Under the pieces are notes generated by a model. That model was not told where the DNA came from, did no database searches, and was given only the letters and a program-made list of their open reading frames with translations. Shown in pieces: positions 1 to 6,281 of a stretch of DNA of 6,281 bases (positions within the stretch are counted from its first letter, which is position 1; every line of letters starts with the position of its first letter). Source of the DNA: Bacteroidota bacterium (GTDB lineage Bacteria > Bacteroidota > Bacteroidia > Bacteroidales > PXBB01); NCBI GenBank assembly GCA_022708385.1, contig JAKIYU010000155.1:1-6281 (forward strand), in the 5' to 3' direction. The translations under genes were made by a program, and so were the position numbers.

Positions 1-1008
1 AATTCCGTCCAGCCAATCCTGTGTTGTATTCTGGCAAACAAGCCCGTTGCTTTTATTAATAAGCTCAGGTATGGCGCCTCTGTTTGAAGCAAGCACAGGA
101 AGCCCGCATCTGAGTGCTTCAGCTATAACAACGGAAAAAGTCTCCATTTCTGAACAATGCAATAAAAAATGAGATTTATGCAAAATTTCTGCAATCTTAT
201 CCTTTGCCAGCACCCCGTGATATTCAATCCTGAAATTACCTGTATCCTCTTTGAGTGGTATTTCACTTAACAGTTTACCATCGCCAACCAGATTAAAAAC
301 GATTGGTTTATCCGAAATTTTACTGAATTCTTTTAATGCCTGATATAAAAGCAATGGATTTTTGGGTGCAATCCACCTTGCTACTGCCGTAAAAACCCAG
401 CATGAATCGTCGGCATCATGCTTATAATAATAGACCTCGGATACAATATTGGGTATTACTCTTAATAGAGTTTTATCCTTTATATATTTCGAAATTGATT
501 CACCTAAAAACTGTGATACAGTAACAATGTAACTTGCTTGATTATAAGATTTTAAAGCTGCTCTCAGGAAAGGAGTCCTTTTAAAAAACGGTGCAACCTC
601 CGACCAGTGTTCAGTTATAAGGTATGGCTTAGCGGTTTTTTGTGAAATATATCTTGATATACACCCTGCAGGATGTATTACATGGGCATGAATAACATCC
701 GGCTTGAAATTGTGAAAAACCTGTTTCTTTAAAAATTGGTAGGACCAAAAGTTAAGCAAAGGATTCAGAAAATACAAAAACTTCCAGAAAATTGAACAAA
801 TGGTTAATCTGTAAACTGTAAACCCTGTTATATCATTGATAAGTGTTTTTTTAAATTTTAACAATCCCCCCCCCTTAAAATCAAGCACAAAAACCGCTAC
901 AGTATTTCCCGAAAGATGCAGTGCCGCTGCATATTCTCTTACAAAAATGCCCATGTGTGGCTCTTTCTCGGAAGGGTACCATGAAGTAACAAACAAAATT
1001 TTTTTCAT
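1..1008 (-). CDS. GT4-family glycosyltransferase, C-terminus beyond the window
   Basis: This reading frame stays open from an ATG at 1008 to base 1, giving 336 residues of a GT-B fold glycosyltransferase that would usually be about 370-400. GT4 enzymes retain the anomeric configuration and transfer a sugar from a nucleotide-sugar donor to a growing glycan at the cytoplasmic face of the membrane. The N-terminal acceptor domain begins with MKKILFVTSWYPS, has PHMGIFVRE at residues 17-25 and HAHVIHPAG at 107-115. The donor domain (from about 195) shows VARW..KNP near 209-218, VGDGK at 241-245, and the family's E-x7-E motif at E289 and E297, followed by ALRCGLPVLAS. An ATG at 1020 is also in frame, but the promoter at 1031-1061 would leave almost no leader for it, and AGGA lies just before 1008. 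The gene is divergent from the FkbM methyltransferase, which suggests a surface-glycan locus. The donor and acceptor sugars cannot be read. A nine-G run crosses codons 45-49; the gene is in frame as sequenced. Confidence 0.9.
   Translation of the reverse strand, partial: MKKILFVTSWYPSEKEPHMGIFVREYAAALHLSGNTVAVFVLDFKGGGLLKFKKTLINDITGFTVYRLTICSIFWKFLYFLNPLLNFWSYQFLKKQVFHNFKPDVIHAHVIHPAGCISRYISQKTAKPYLITEHWSEVAPFFKRTPFLRAALKSYNQASYIVTVSQFLGESISKYIKDKTLLRVIPNIVSEVYYYKHDADDSCWVFTAVARWIAPKNPLLLYQALKEFSKISDKPIVFNLVGDGKLLSEIPLKEDTGNFRIEYHGVLAKDKIAEILHKSHFLLHCSEMETFSVVIAEALRCGLPVLASNRGAIPELINKSNGLVCQNTTQDWLDGI
866..874 (-). repeat. Nine-G homopolymer inside the glycosyltransferase gene
   Basis: The coding (minus) strand carries nine consecutive G residues, spanning Lys45 to Leu49 of the glycosyltransferase. 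At this length the gene is in frame. Reading by hand, one G fewer leads to TAA three codons after the Gly codons, and one G more leads to TAA five codons after them, so either slip would end the protein near residue 50. Poly-G tracts of this length in glycan genes are known sites of slipped-strand phase variation in several bacteria. That it acts as a switch here is inference. Confidence 0.9.
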
Positions 1009-1030
1009 TTTTCCTGTCATCGGCAATAAA

Positions 1031-1061
1031 CAAAATTAATCCTATTCAACGATATACCAAA
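1031..1061 (-). promoter_or_regulatory. Bacteroidota-type promoter for the glycosyltransferase
   Basis: On the minus strand, TTTG at 1061-1058 is followed by 19 bases and then TAATTTTG at 1038-1031. This matches the Bacteroides primary sigma-factor consensus, TTTG at -33 and TAnnTTTG at -7, including its usual spacing. Transcription would begin a few bases past 1031 and give a leader of roughly 15-20 bases before the ATG at 1008, which is why that start is preferred to the ATG at 1020. The -33 box lies within a run of eight A/T, so part of its match could be chance. Confidence 0.65.
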
Positions 1062-1076
1062 AAAAAGATAAAAAAA

Positions 1077-1080
1077 AGGA
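1077..1080 (+). promoter_or_regulatory. AGGA ribosome binding site before the FkbM methyltransferase
   Basis: AGGA lies five bases before the ATG at 1086 in an otherwise A-rich leader. It supports that start over the in-frame ATG at 1110 (Met9). No TTTG/TAnnTTTG pair was seen on the plus strand between about 960 and 1085, so the promoter for this gene is not identified. Confidence 0.55.
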
Positions 1081-1085
1081 TAAAA

Positions 1086-1952
1086 ATGATTTATTTTGCA
1101 TTAAAAAAAATGAGAAACTTACTGCTTAATTTTTTTCGTTGGTATTTTTCTGAGTTTCCTGTCCGTAAGGGAAAAATTCCCGTTTTAAATACAATTTCAA
1201 AACTGGGCCTAACGAAAAATGTTAAAAAAGAAAGCCTATTTGATACTGACATTAAAATTAACCTCGACCTTGAAGACTGGATACAGAAACAGATATTTTT
1301 TTTTGGTCATTACGAAGTTGAAAAGGAAGAAACCCGTTTTTGGAAATCCCTTGTTAAAGAAAACGACATCATACTTGATATAGGCGCTAATATTGGTTAC
1401 TATTCTCTGATGGCTTCCAAAAGAATAAAAGGAGGCAAAATATACGCTTTCGAACCGGTTAATCAAACCTATGCCAAACTCATTAAAAATATTGAACTGA
1501 ATAATTTTCAGAATATAGTACCTGTAAACAAAGCTGTATCAAATAAAGAAGATACTATTGAAATATATGTTGCCAACAATAAAAACACAGGTACTTCAAG
1601 CATTACCAACCACATTCATTTTTGTGGTGAGAAACAAAAAGCAGTTGCTATCACCATCGATTCTTTTGTCAATGAAAACAAACTGCCAAAGATCGATTTA
1701 ATTAAAATTGATGTTGAAGGAGCTGAATCGCTTGTTATTGAAGGCATGCAAGAATCGCTTGCCAAATTCAATCCCTATATTCTTATTGAGCTTATCGATG
1801 AAAGACTTAAAGCGGCAGGTAGCTCACTTATTCAAATATATGACTTCCTCGAAAAAATCGGTTATAAACCATTTCAAATAAATAATGACCTTAAGCTGGC
1901 GCCTGCTGCCAAGTATAAAGAAGGCAGCCTTATTATTTTTAAAAAAAGCTGA
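1086..1952 (+). CDS. FkbM-family SAM-dependent methyltransferase
   Basis: This 288-residue protein is a class I methyltransferase of the FkbM family, whose members transfer a methyl group from S-adenosylmethionine, usually to hydroxyl groups on polyketides, sugars or surface glycans. The SAM-binding glycine loop is DIILDIGANIGYYS at residues 94-107. AFEP at 121-124 gives the acidic residue (E123) expected to hold the SAM ribose. The family hallmark IDLIKIDVEGAE lies at 203-214, followed by IEGM and a strand ending in ILIEL (about 232-236). The first 90 residues form a basic, aromatic-rich lead-in (LLLNFFRWYF near 12-21) that could associate with the membrane; there is no signal peptide, so the protein should be cytoplasmic. 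Length is normal for the family. It is divergent from the glycosyltransferase and convergent with the SGNH gene, with only six bases between the stops. The gene is visibly more AT-rich than the two genes to its right. O-methylation of a surface glycan is likely; the acceptor is unknown. Confidence 0.9.
   Translation: MIYFALKKMRNLLLNFFRWYFSEFPVRKGKIPVLNTISKLGLTKNVKKESLFDTDIKINLDLEDWIQKQIFFFGHYEVEKEETRFWKSLVKENDIILDIGANIGYYSLMASKRIKGGKIYAFEPVNQTYAKLIKNIELNNFQNIVPVNKAVSNKEDTIEIYVANNKNTGTSSITNHIHFCGEKQKAVAITIDSFVNENKLPKIDLIKIDVEGAESLVIEGMQESLAKFNPYILIELIDERLKAAGSSLIQIYDFLEKIGYKPFQINNDLKLAPAAKYKEGSLIIFKKS
1296..1304 (+). repeat. Nine-T run inside the FkbM gene
   Basis: Nine consecutive T residues encode the end of Ile70 and Phe71-Phe73 (IFFFG). 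The reading frame is intact as sequenced. Such runs can slip during replication or transcription, but T/A runs are frequent in AT-rich genes, so this one may have no role. Confidence 0.6.
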
Positions 1953-1958
1953 TTTCCC

Positions 1959-3194
1959 TTACTTCCTTTCAATCAAATTATTCTCTTTAAAATATCTGAA
2001 AAGTATATCGGCTATTTCTTCAGATGCTTTAGCTGTAAAATGAACATCATCTGTAAAATGCAGGGTATCAGGTGCAATCAGGGATTCTGCATCAATGAAT
2101 AAAGCCCCCTCATTAAGGGCTGTTACTTCAGCAATATTATTGAAATATCGCATGGCACGGCCCATTGAGATAATGGATGCAAGGCGCCGGCCATAGGGTT
2201 TATAATTGTTTTCTGACTGGTGGTAGCAGAATTCCTTAGAAAACCACAACAGGGATTTTTCTTTTTCGGTCATATTTTCCTTATAAAAAAAAGGTTCAGA
2301 CATGACGATAACCTGCACACTGTCGGCTATAAGCTGCCTAAGCAATAAGGTATAATAGTACCTGAAACTTCTGGCTGATGTAAAACAGGATCTGTCGTAA
2401 TCAATAGCCGTATCAGTAACCCCGAGAATGTTAACATGATAAAAACAATCGATTTTCTGCAGCAGTTGCTCAGGATAAGTTCTTTCGGGCATAGCGGCGT
2501 GGGCGCTGGGTCCGTAAAAATGAGAATAATCGAAGCGAAAGGCATCCGAAGCAATATTAAGCGGTGTGAAGGTTCGCACCACATCGTTAATGGCGTGCAT
2601 GGTAACCACTATGTCCGCATCGAAAGGTTTGTAATATTGTGTATAAGCTGTAAGGGAGTGCCGTGTGGTAAACCAGTCCATACCGGCATTAAGCACGGTT
2701 ATTTTTTTTTCGGGACAGTATGCCTTCAGTTTTTGAGCCAGCAGAGTCGGAAAACGTGCTCCTTCGGGAAGACCTGAACAGCGTGTGGTGGAGCCGCCCA
2801 GAAAAAGAATCCGCACTTCATTTTCAGCTTTGGGCACTAAAAGCACTTCGGACAGAACGGGCCGAATCTGCAGGAAGGGGTCAAAATACCTGTATTTCTC
2901 CCTGTATGATATAGTCTTTACAAAAATAAAAAACACAAACAAGTAAAAACAGCTTAGCAACAGGTACAAAACATAGAAGCGTCCCCATTTACGATACAAT
3001 TGCAGCAATAACAAAGGCAAAACAAACAAGGGCAGAAAAAAAAGTGAATACAACACAAAGCCCCCTGTAAACATGCCCGAAAATGTGTTTCTGAAAAGAA
3101 CAGTCAGGAAATAAACATACAATGCCGATGACAAACAAAGCATGATATAAAATGGAAACACAGAGGAACGTTTCTGACTATCAGTGCTTTTCAC
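1959..3194 (-). CDS. Membrane-anchored SGNH/GDSL-type hydrolase
   Basis: This 411-residue protein joins three N-terminal membrane helices (about 13-34, 43-65 and 72-93) to a SGNH-hydrolase domain. Family blocks can be read in order: FLGGSTTR at 131-138, with GGST replacing the classical GDS and Ser135 as likely nucleophile; NAG at 169-171 (block II Gly171); HAIND at 200-204 (block III Asn203); and DDVHFT at 382-387, giving the D382-x-x-H385 pair of block V. Basic residues at K2, K8 and R9 and in the short loop after helix 2 (R68, K69, R72) put the N-terminus and that loop in the cytoplasm, so the catalytic domain should face the periplasm. SGNH proteins are esterases or acyltransferases acting on lipids and glycans; here O-acyl editing of an exported glycan is inferred from neighbouring genes. 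The start is GTG at 3194, with AAGGGA six bases upstream; no ATG, GTG or TTG precedes it before an in-frame stop, and the first internal ATG (codon 18) would cut helix 1. No substrate can be assigned. Confidence 0.82.
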   Translation of the reverse strand: MKSTDSQKRSSVFPFYIMLCLSSALYVYFLTVLFRNTFSGMFTGGFVLYSLFFLPLFVLPLLLLQLYRKWGRFYVLYLLLSCFYLFVFFIFVKTISYREKYRYFDPFLQIRPVLSEVLLVPKAENEVRILFLGGSTTRCSGLPEGARFPTLLAQKLKAYCPEKKITVLNAGMDWFTTRHSLTAYTQYYKPFDADIVVTMHAINDVVRTFTPLNIASDAFRFDYSHFYGPSAHAAMPERTYPEQLLQKIDCFYHVNILGVTDTAIDYDRSCFTSARSFRYYYTLLLRQLIADSVQVIVMSEPFFYKENMTEKEKSLLWFSKEFCYHQSENNYKPYGRRLASIISMGRAMRYFNNIAEVTALNEGALFIDAESLIAPDTLHFTDDVHFTAKASEEIADILFRYFKENNLIERK

Positions 3195-3200
3195 AAATTT

Positions 3201-3206
3201 TCCCTT
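3201..3206 (-). promoter_or_regulatory. Shine-Dalgarno site that decides the GTG start of the SGNH gene
   Basis: AAGGGA on the minus strand sits six bases before the GTG at 3194. It is the clearest ribosome binding site in the window and supports GTG rather than the internal ATG at codon 18. Confidence 0.6.
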
Positions 3207-3220
3207 ATTAATTGAATATG

Positions 3221-3228
3221 CAAACTTA
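3221..3228 (-). promoter_or_regulatory. Possible -7 promoter element for the SGNH gene
   Basis: TAAGTTTG on the minus strand matches the Bacteroidota -7 consensus TAnnTTTG and would give a leader of about 20 bases before the GTG start. No TTTG is present 19-21 bases upstream (the sequence there reads CTGTAACC), so the -33 half is missing or weak. Confidence 0.35.
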
Positions 3229-3351
3229 ACTAAAAATTAATGAATGGGTTACAGATATAGTTAACATTAAATTAATAAAACCATAACTAAAACTTAAACA
3301 GCAGATAATATTAAAGTAACATGCACTATTTTATTTTGTAAATAAAAAACT

Positions 3352-6252
3352 ATGGCAAAAAAATTATTTATCGTTATAATTTTAACCTTATTCACTGTCG
3401 GTTTGGGTATGGCCCAGTATTGTGAATTGTCAGGACTGGTTATTGATGCACAGACTGGTGAGACTCTGCCCGGCGCAAGTGTTTATATCAAAGGGACTAC
3501 CATGGGTTCCTCCACTGACCTTGACGGACGTTTCTGCATTAAAAACCTGCCGGCAGGCAAATACGACATTATGGCCCAGTATATTTCCTATGCCACAAAA
3601 TGTATTACAGGTGTGGAAATTGCCCCACGCCAGGTAAAAACTATTAAAATTGCCCTTGAACAAACTACCTCTGAACTAAAAGAAGTGGTAATACAATCCA
3701 CAGCACAGAAGGAATCCATGACCTCAATGCTGATACTTCAAAAAAACAGCGTAAGTGTTTCGGACGGCATCAGTGCCGATGTAATTAAAAAAACACCCGA
3801 CAAAAACACTTCGGATGTGCTTAAAAGAATCAGCGGCACCACCATTCAGGAAAACAAATTTGTGGTCGTACGCGGGCTCAACGACAGGTACAATGCGGCA
3901 TTTATAAATGATGCTCCGCTACCAAGTTCCGAAGCCGACCGCAAAGCATTCTCCTTCGACATTTTTCCAACACAGTTCATCGACAATGTGACCATAATTA
4001 AAACAGCAACCCCCAATATAACCGGCGACTTTTCGGGTGGTGTGGTGATGATAAACACGCGTTCTGTACCCGACGAAAACAGCCGCAGCATCAGCCTTTC
4101 ATGCAGTCACAACAGCCAGTCAACATTAAAACCGTTTTACACATACAGCGGTGGCAAACTCGACTTTCTGGGTATAGACGATGGCAGCAGGAGCCTTCCC
4201 GCAGGCATACCTTCTACCAGAGAATACAGGGATTACAACTCAGCACAACAGGCCGATGCCGCTAAACTAATGCCTAACAACTGGGCGCTTATTCGACAGA
4301 ATGCTGCCATGCCCAACACATCGTTGCAATATACTGTTGCCAAGAACAATAAAATCGGCGGCAACGATTTTGGAAGTCTTTTCGGTATTACCTATATCAA
4401 TGACCACAAAATATCATTTTCAAAAAGAGGGGAATACGAAGAATCGGGTAACGGGATCCCTTTGCAAACTATACAGTCGAATGACACAGCTTACAGTAAT
4501 AATATTGTCACAGGGCTACTGGCCAATTTTTCGTACAATGCAGGTAAATTCGGCAAACTGAGTTTCAAAAACCAGCTCAACATCAACACCGAGGATAAAG
4601 TGGTTATAAGAAGCGGTATCCGTGATTTTTCACAGGACATACAAACCCTCGAAAAAGGCTCCCTGAGAAGCTTCACCGAAAACAAACTTTACTCAGGCCA
4701 ACTTTCTGGTGAACACTTTATAGGTAAAAACAACATACGTATCAAATGGATGGGTAGTTACAGCAATATCAACCGCAGCATTCCCAATCTCAGGCGTATG
4801 ATTTATACAAAGGCACACGACATTAACCAAAACGACAGAGGCGCAGATGATGACTATATGGCTGCTATTGCCCCCAGCGGCACTTCCCCCTCTATGGGAG
4901 GCAATATGTTTTTCTCTCAAAATAACGAAAAAACATATAATGCAAGGACAGATATATCAAAGTCGCTCAAAATACTAAGTAAATTGTCAGAGTTTAAAGC
5001 CGGATATTATTACCAGCAACGTCACAGGGTTTTCAGCTCACGGCAGTTTGGATTTTCGAGATATAACAAGGGCAACAGGATTGTTTTTGATAAAGACCTA
5101 CTGTCACTACCCGAAAACCAGATATTCAATCCCGAAAACCTAGGGGAGATTTCTCCCTATATCCCTGCAGAAGGGGGTAATCCTGCAGTAAAAGGTGTGG
5201 GAGGTTTTAAACTTGAGGAAGTCACAAAGCTTAACGACTCCTATGTTGCCAACGCTTACCTCAATGCCGGCTACCTTATGTCCGATAACAGGCTGGGCAA
5301 AAAATTTAGAGTGATATGGGGGATGCGCATGGAAAACTACAGGCAGACCCTTGAATCGTTTGAAGATGACGGCGACACGGTATCACTTAATAATACAGTT
5401 CTTGACATACTGCCTTCGGTCAATGCCATTTATGCACTCAATGATAAAAGCAACATACGCCTTTCGTTTGCTCAGACGGTTTCACGTCCGGAGTTCAGAG
5501 AACTTGCTCCATTTGGGTTTTTCGATTATACCACACTGTACTCGGTAAGGGGAAACCCCGACCTAAAAAGAGCCACTGTTAAAAATTTTGATATCCGTTA
5601 CGAAACTTATCCTACCGGGGGGCAAGTGGTTTCAGTATCGTTGTTTTACAAGAATTTTACCGATGCTATCGAACAGGTTAACCGCGCCGATGTTCCCCGT
5701 GAACTTTGCTACCAGAATGTAGCCCACGTGATGAATGCAGGTATTGAACTGGAATACAGGCTAAACCTTGCAACAGTTCTCAACAACTCTGATAAGGATT
5801 TTCTGAACCAAACAACAGTTTTTTCAAACGTGGCTTTCATAAAATCGGAAGTGGACACGCGCGAAATTCAGGGCGCCATCAGCAACTCCAGGCCTTTGCA
5901 GGGGCAATCACCCTATGTGCTAAATGCTGGTGTACAGTATTACGACCGTGACAAAGGTTGGGGTACCAGCCTCGTATTTAACCAGACAGGGCGCCGTATA
6001 GCTATAGTTGGCAACCTGCAGGAACCCGACACATGGGAAAACCCCTCTCCCATCCTCGATTTTCAGTTAAGCAAAAGCCTGGGACGCTTCGATATTAAAA
6101 TCAATTTCAAAGACCTGCTGGCGAGCAAATCCATATTCTATCAGGATTTAAATAACAATAAAAAATTCGACAGGGACAGCGACAACCTCATGGCCGAAAC
6201 CTCCTACGGACGCAGTGTCAGCATCGGAATTAATTACAAGATTAATAAATAG
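3352..6252 (+). CDS. TonB-dependent outer-membrane receptor with N-terminal CarboxypepD_reg-like domain
   Basis: This complete 966-residue protein should be an outer-membrane beta-barrel transporter that takes up a ligand using energy passed from the inner membrane by TonB-ExbBD. A signal peptide covers residues 1-21 (MAKK, hydrophobic stretch, GLGMA, cut before Gln22). A carboxypeptidase-regulatory-like beta-sandwich follows at about 25-105, with SGLVIDAQTGETLPGASVYIKGT and LDGRFCIKNLPAGKY as landmarks. The plug domain (about 110-240) contains the TonB-box-like stretch ELKEVVIQ (108-115), VVVRGLNDRY (171-180) and GDFSGGVVMINTR (225-237). The rest is the barrel, with SRPEFRELAP at 711-720, RGNPDLKRA near 733-741 and a final strand SVSIGINYKINK. 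An Asp/Asn-rich loop, D932 to D944, resembles a calcium-binding loop and is placed just before the last strands. The plug style differs from SusC, and no SusD-like gene is seen within the window, though only 29 bases follow. The ATG at 3352 directly precedes the signal peptide; its leader is A-rich without a Shine-Dalgarno. The substrate is unknown. Confidence 0.92.
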   Translation: MAKKLFIVIILTLFTVGLGMAQYCELSGLVIDAQTGETLPGASVYIKGTTMGSSTDLDGRFCIKNLPAGKYDIMAQYISYATKCITGVEIAPRQVKTIKIALEQTTSELKEVVIQSTAQKESMTSMLILQKNSVSVSDGISADVIKKTPDKNTSDVLKRISGTTIQENKFVVVRGLNDRYNAAFINDAPLPSSEADRKAFSFDIFPTQFIDNVTIIKTATPNITGDFSGGVVMINTRSVPDENSRSISLSCSHNSQSTLKPFYTYSGGKLDFLGIDDGSRSLPAGIPSTREYRDYNSAQQADAAKLMPNNWALIRQNAAMPNTSLQYTVAKNNKIGGNDFGSLFGITYINDHKISFSKRGEYEESGNGIPLQTIQSNDTAYSNNIVTGLLANFSYNAGKFGKLSFKNQLNINTEDKVVIRSGIRDFSQDIQTLEKGSLRSFTENKLYSGQLSGEHFIGKNNIRIKWMGSYSNINRSIPNLRRMIYTKAHDINQNDRGADDDYMAAIAPSGTSPSMGGNMFFSQNNEKTYNARTDISKSLKILSKLSEFKAGYYYQQRHRVFSSRQFGFSRYNKGNRIVFDKDLLSLPENQIFNPENLGEISPYIPAEGGNPAVKGVGGFKLEEVTKLNDSYVANAYLNAGYLMSDNRLGKKFRVIWGMRMENYRQTLESFEDDGDTVSLNNTVLDILPSVNAIYALNDKSNIRLSFAQTVSRPEFRELAPFGFFDYTTLYSVRGNPDLKRATVKNFDIRYETYPTGGQVVSVSLFYKNFTDAIEQVNRADVPRELCYQNVAHVMNAGIELEYRLNLATVLNNSDKDFLNQTTVFSNVAFIKSEVDTREIQGAISNSRPLQGQSPYVLNAGVQYYDRDKGWGTSLVFNQTGRRIAIVGNLQEPDTWENPSPILDFQLSKSLGRFDIKINFKDLLASKSIFYQDLNNNKKFDRDSDNLMAETSYGRSVSIGINYKINK

Positions 6253-6281
6253 TTTAAAAAGAAGAAATATTTAAATTTTAA

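Larger units (their letters stand above)
3195..3351. other. AT-rich divergent spacer between the SGNH and receptor genes
   Basis: This 157-base spacer must hold the promoters of both flanking genes. Besides the minus-strand signals at 3201-3228, the plus strand has TTATTTTG at 3331-3338, one base away from TAnnTTTG, about 13 bases before the receptor ATG but without a TTTG box upstream. A nine-base direct repeat, TAACTAAAA, occurs at 3227-3235 and 3284-3292; in sequence this AT-rich it may be chance. No hairpin, riboswitch-like structure or small ORF was recognised. Confidence 0.4.

Noticed and set aside
1..876. Frameshift or pseudogene at the poly-G tract of the glycosyltransferase
   Set aside because: Codon-by-codon reading shows that nine Gs keep the frame, and the downstream motifs through E289-x7-E297 are in the same frame as the start. 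The gene only runs off the window edge.
836..1039. Open reading frame on the plus strand opposite the glycosyltransferase start
   Set aside because: It is antisense to a well-supported GT4 frame, encodes a low-complexity product with no recognisable domain, and includes the poly-C tract as a run of prolines.
1919..1932. Short hairpin AAGG-CAG-CCTT near the end of the FkbM gene as a terminator
   Set aside because: The stem is only four base pairs, it lies inside the coding sequence, and the following T run is interrupted, so it does not make a convincing intrinsic terminator.
3227..3292. Direct repeat TAACTAAAA in the spacer as an operator pair
   Set aside because: Nine AT-rich bases repeated 57 bases apart in an AT-rich spacer are easily due to chance, and there is no symmetry suggesting a regulator site.
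3415..3423. Cysteine at residue 24 of the receptor as a lipoprotein attachment site
   Set aside because: The residues before it (MAQY) do not form a lipobox, and a normal signal-peptidase I site lies before Gln22.
6253..6281. Terminator after the receptor gene
   Set aside because: The remaining 29 bases are AT-rich but contain no GC-bearing stem; the window ends too soon to judge.

Overview
The window looks like chromosomal DNA from a member of the Bacteroidota, probably a Bacteroidales-like lineage. The evidence is a TonB-dependent receptor with an N-terminal carboxypeptidase-regulatory-like domain, a promoter matching the Bacteroides-type consensus (TTTG, 19 bases, TAnnTTTG), AT-rich spacers and mostly weak Shine-Dalgarno sequences. 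The lineage call is inference from gene types and signals, not from a marker gene.

Layout: (1) Bases 1-1008, minus strand: a GT4-type glycosyltransferase, open to the left edge, so its C-terminus is missing. It contains a nine-G tract near its 5' end. (2) Bases 1009-1085: a short divergent spacer with a good Bacteroidota promoter for the glycosyltransferase. (3) Bases 1086-1952, plus strand: an FkbM-family SAM-dependent methyltransferase. (4) Bases 1959-3194, minus strand, converging on the methyltransferase with a 6-base gap: an inner-membrane-anchored SGNH/GDSL-type hydrolase starting at GTG. (5) Bases 3195-3351: an AT-rich divergent spacer. (6) Bases 3352-6252, plus strand: a complete 966-residue TonB-dependent outer-membrane receptor. 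(7) The last 29 bases hold nothing recognisable.

The glycosyltransferase and FkbM methyltransferase are typical of a cell-surface polysaccharide or glycoprotein-glycan locus. The membrane-anchored SGNH protein could modify a glycan on the periplasmic side (adding or removing acyl groups), but it is on the opposite strand and its link to the first two genes is inference. The receptor is probably a separate uptake unit whose substrate cannot be read from the sequence. No RNA gene, CRISPR array, insertion sequence or phage element was seen. I found no clearly new system. The most interesting points are the nine-G tract in the glycosyltransferase, which could make it phase-variable, and the unusual architecture of the SGNH protein.
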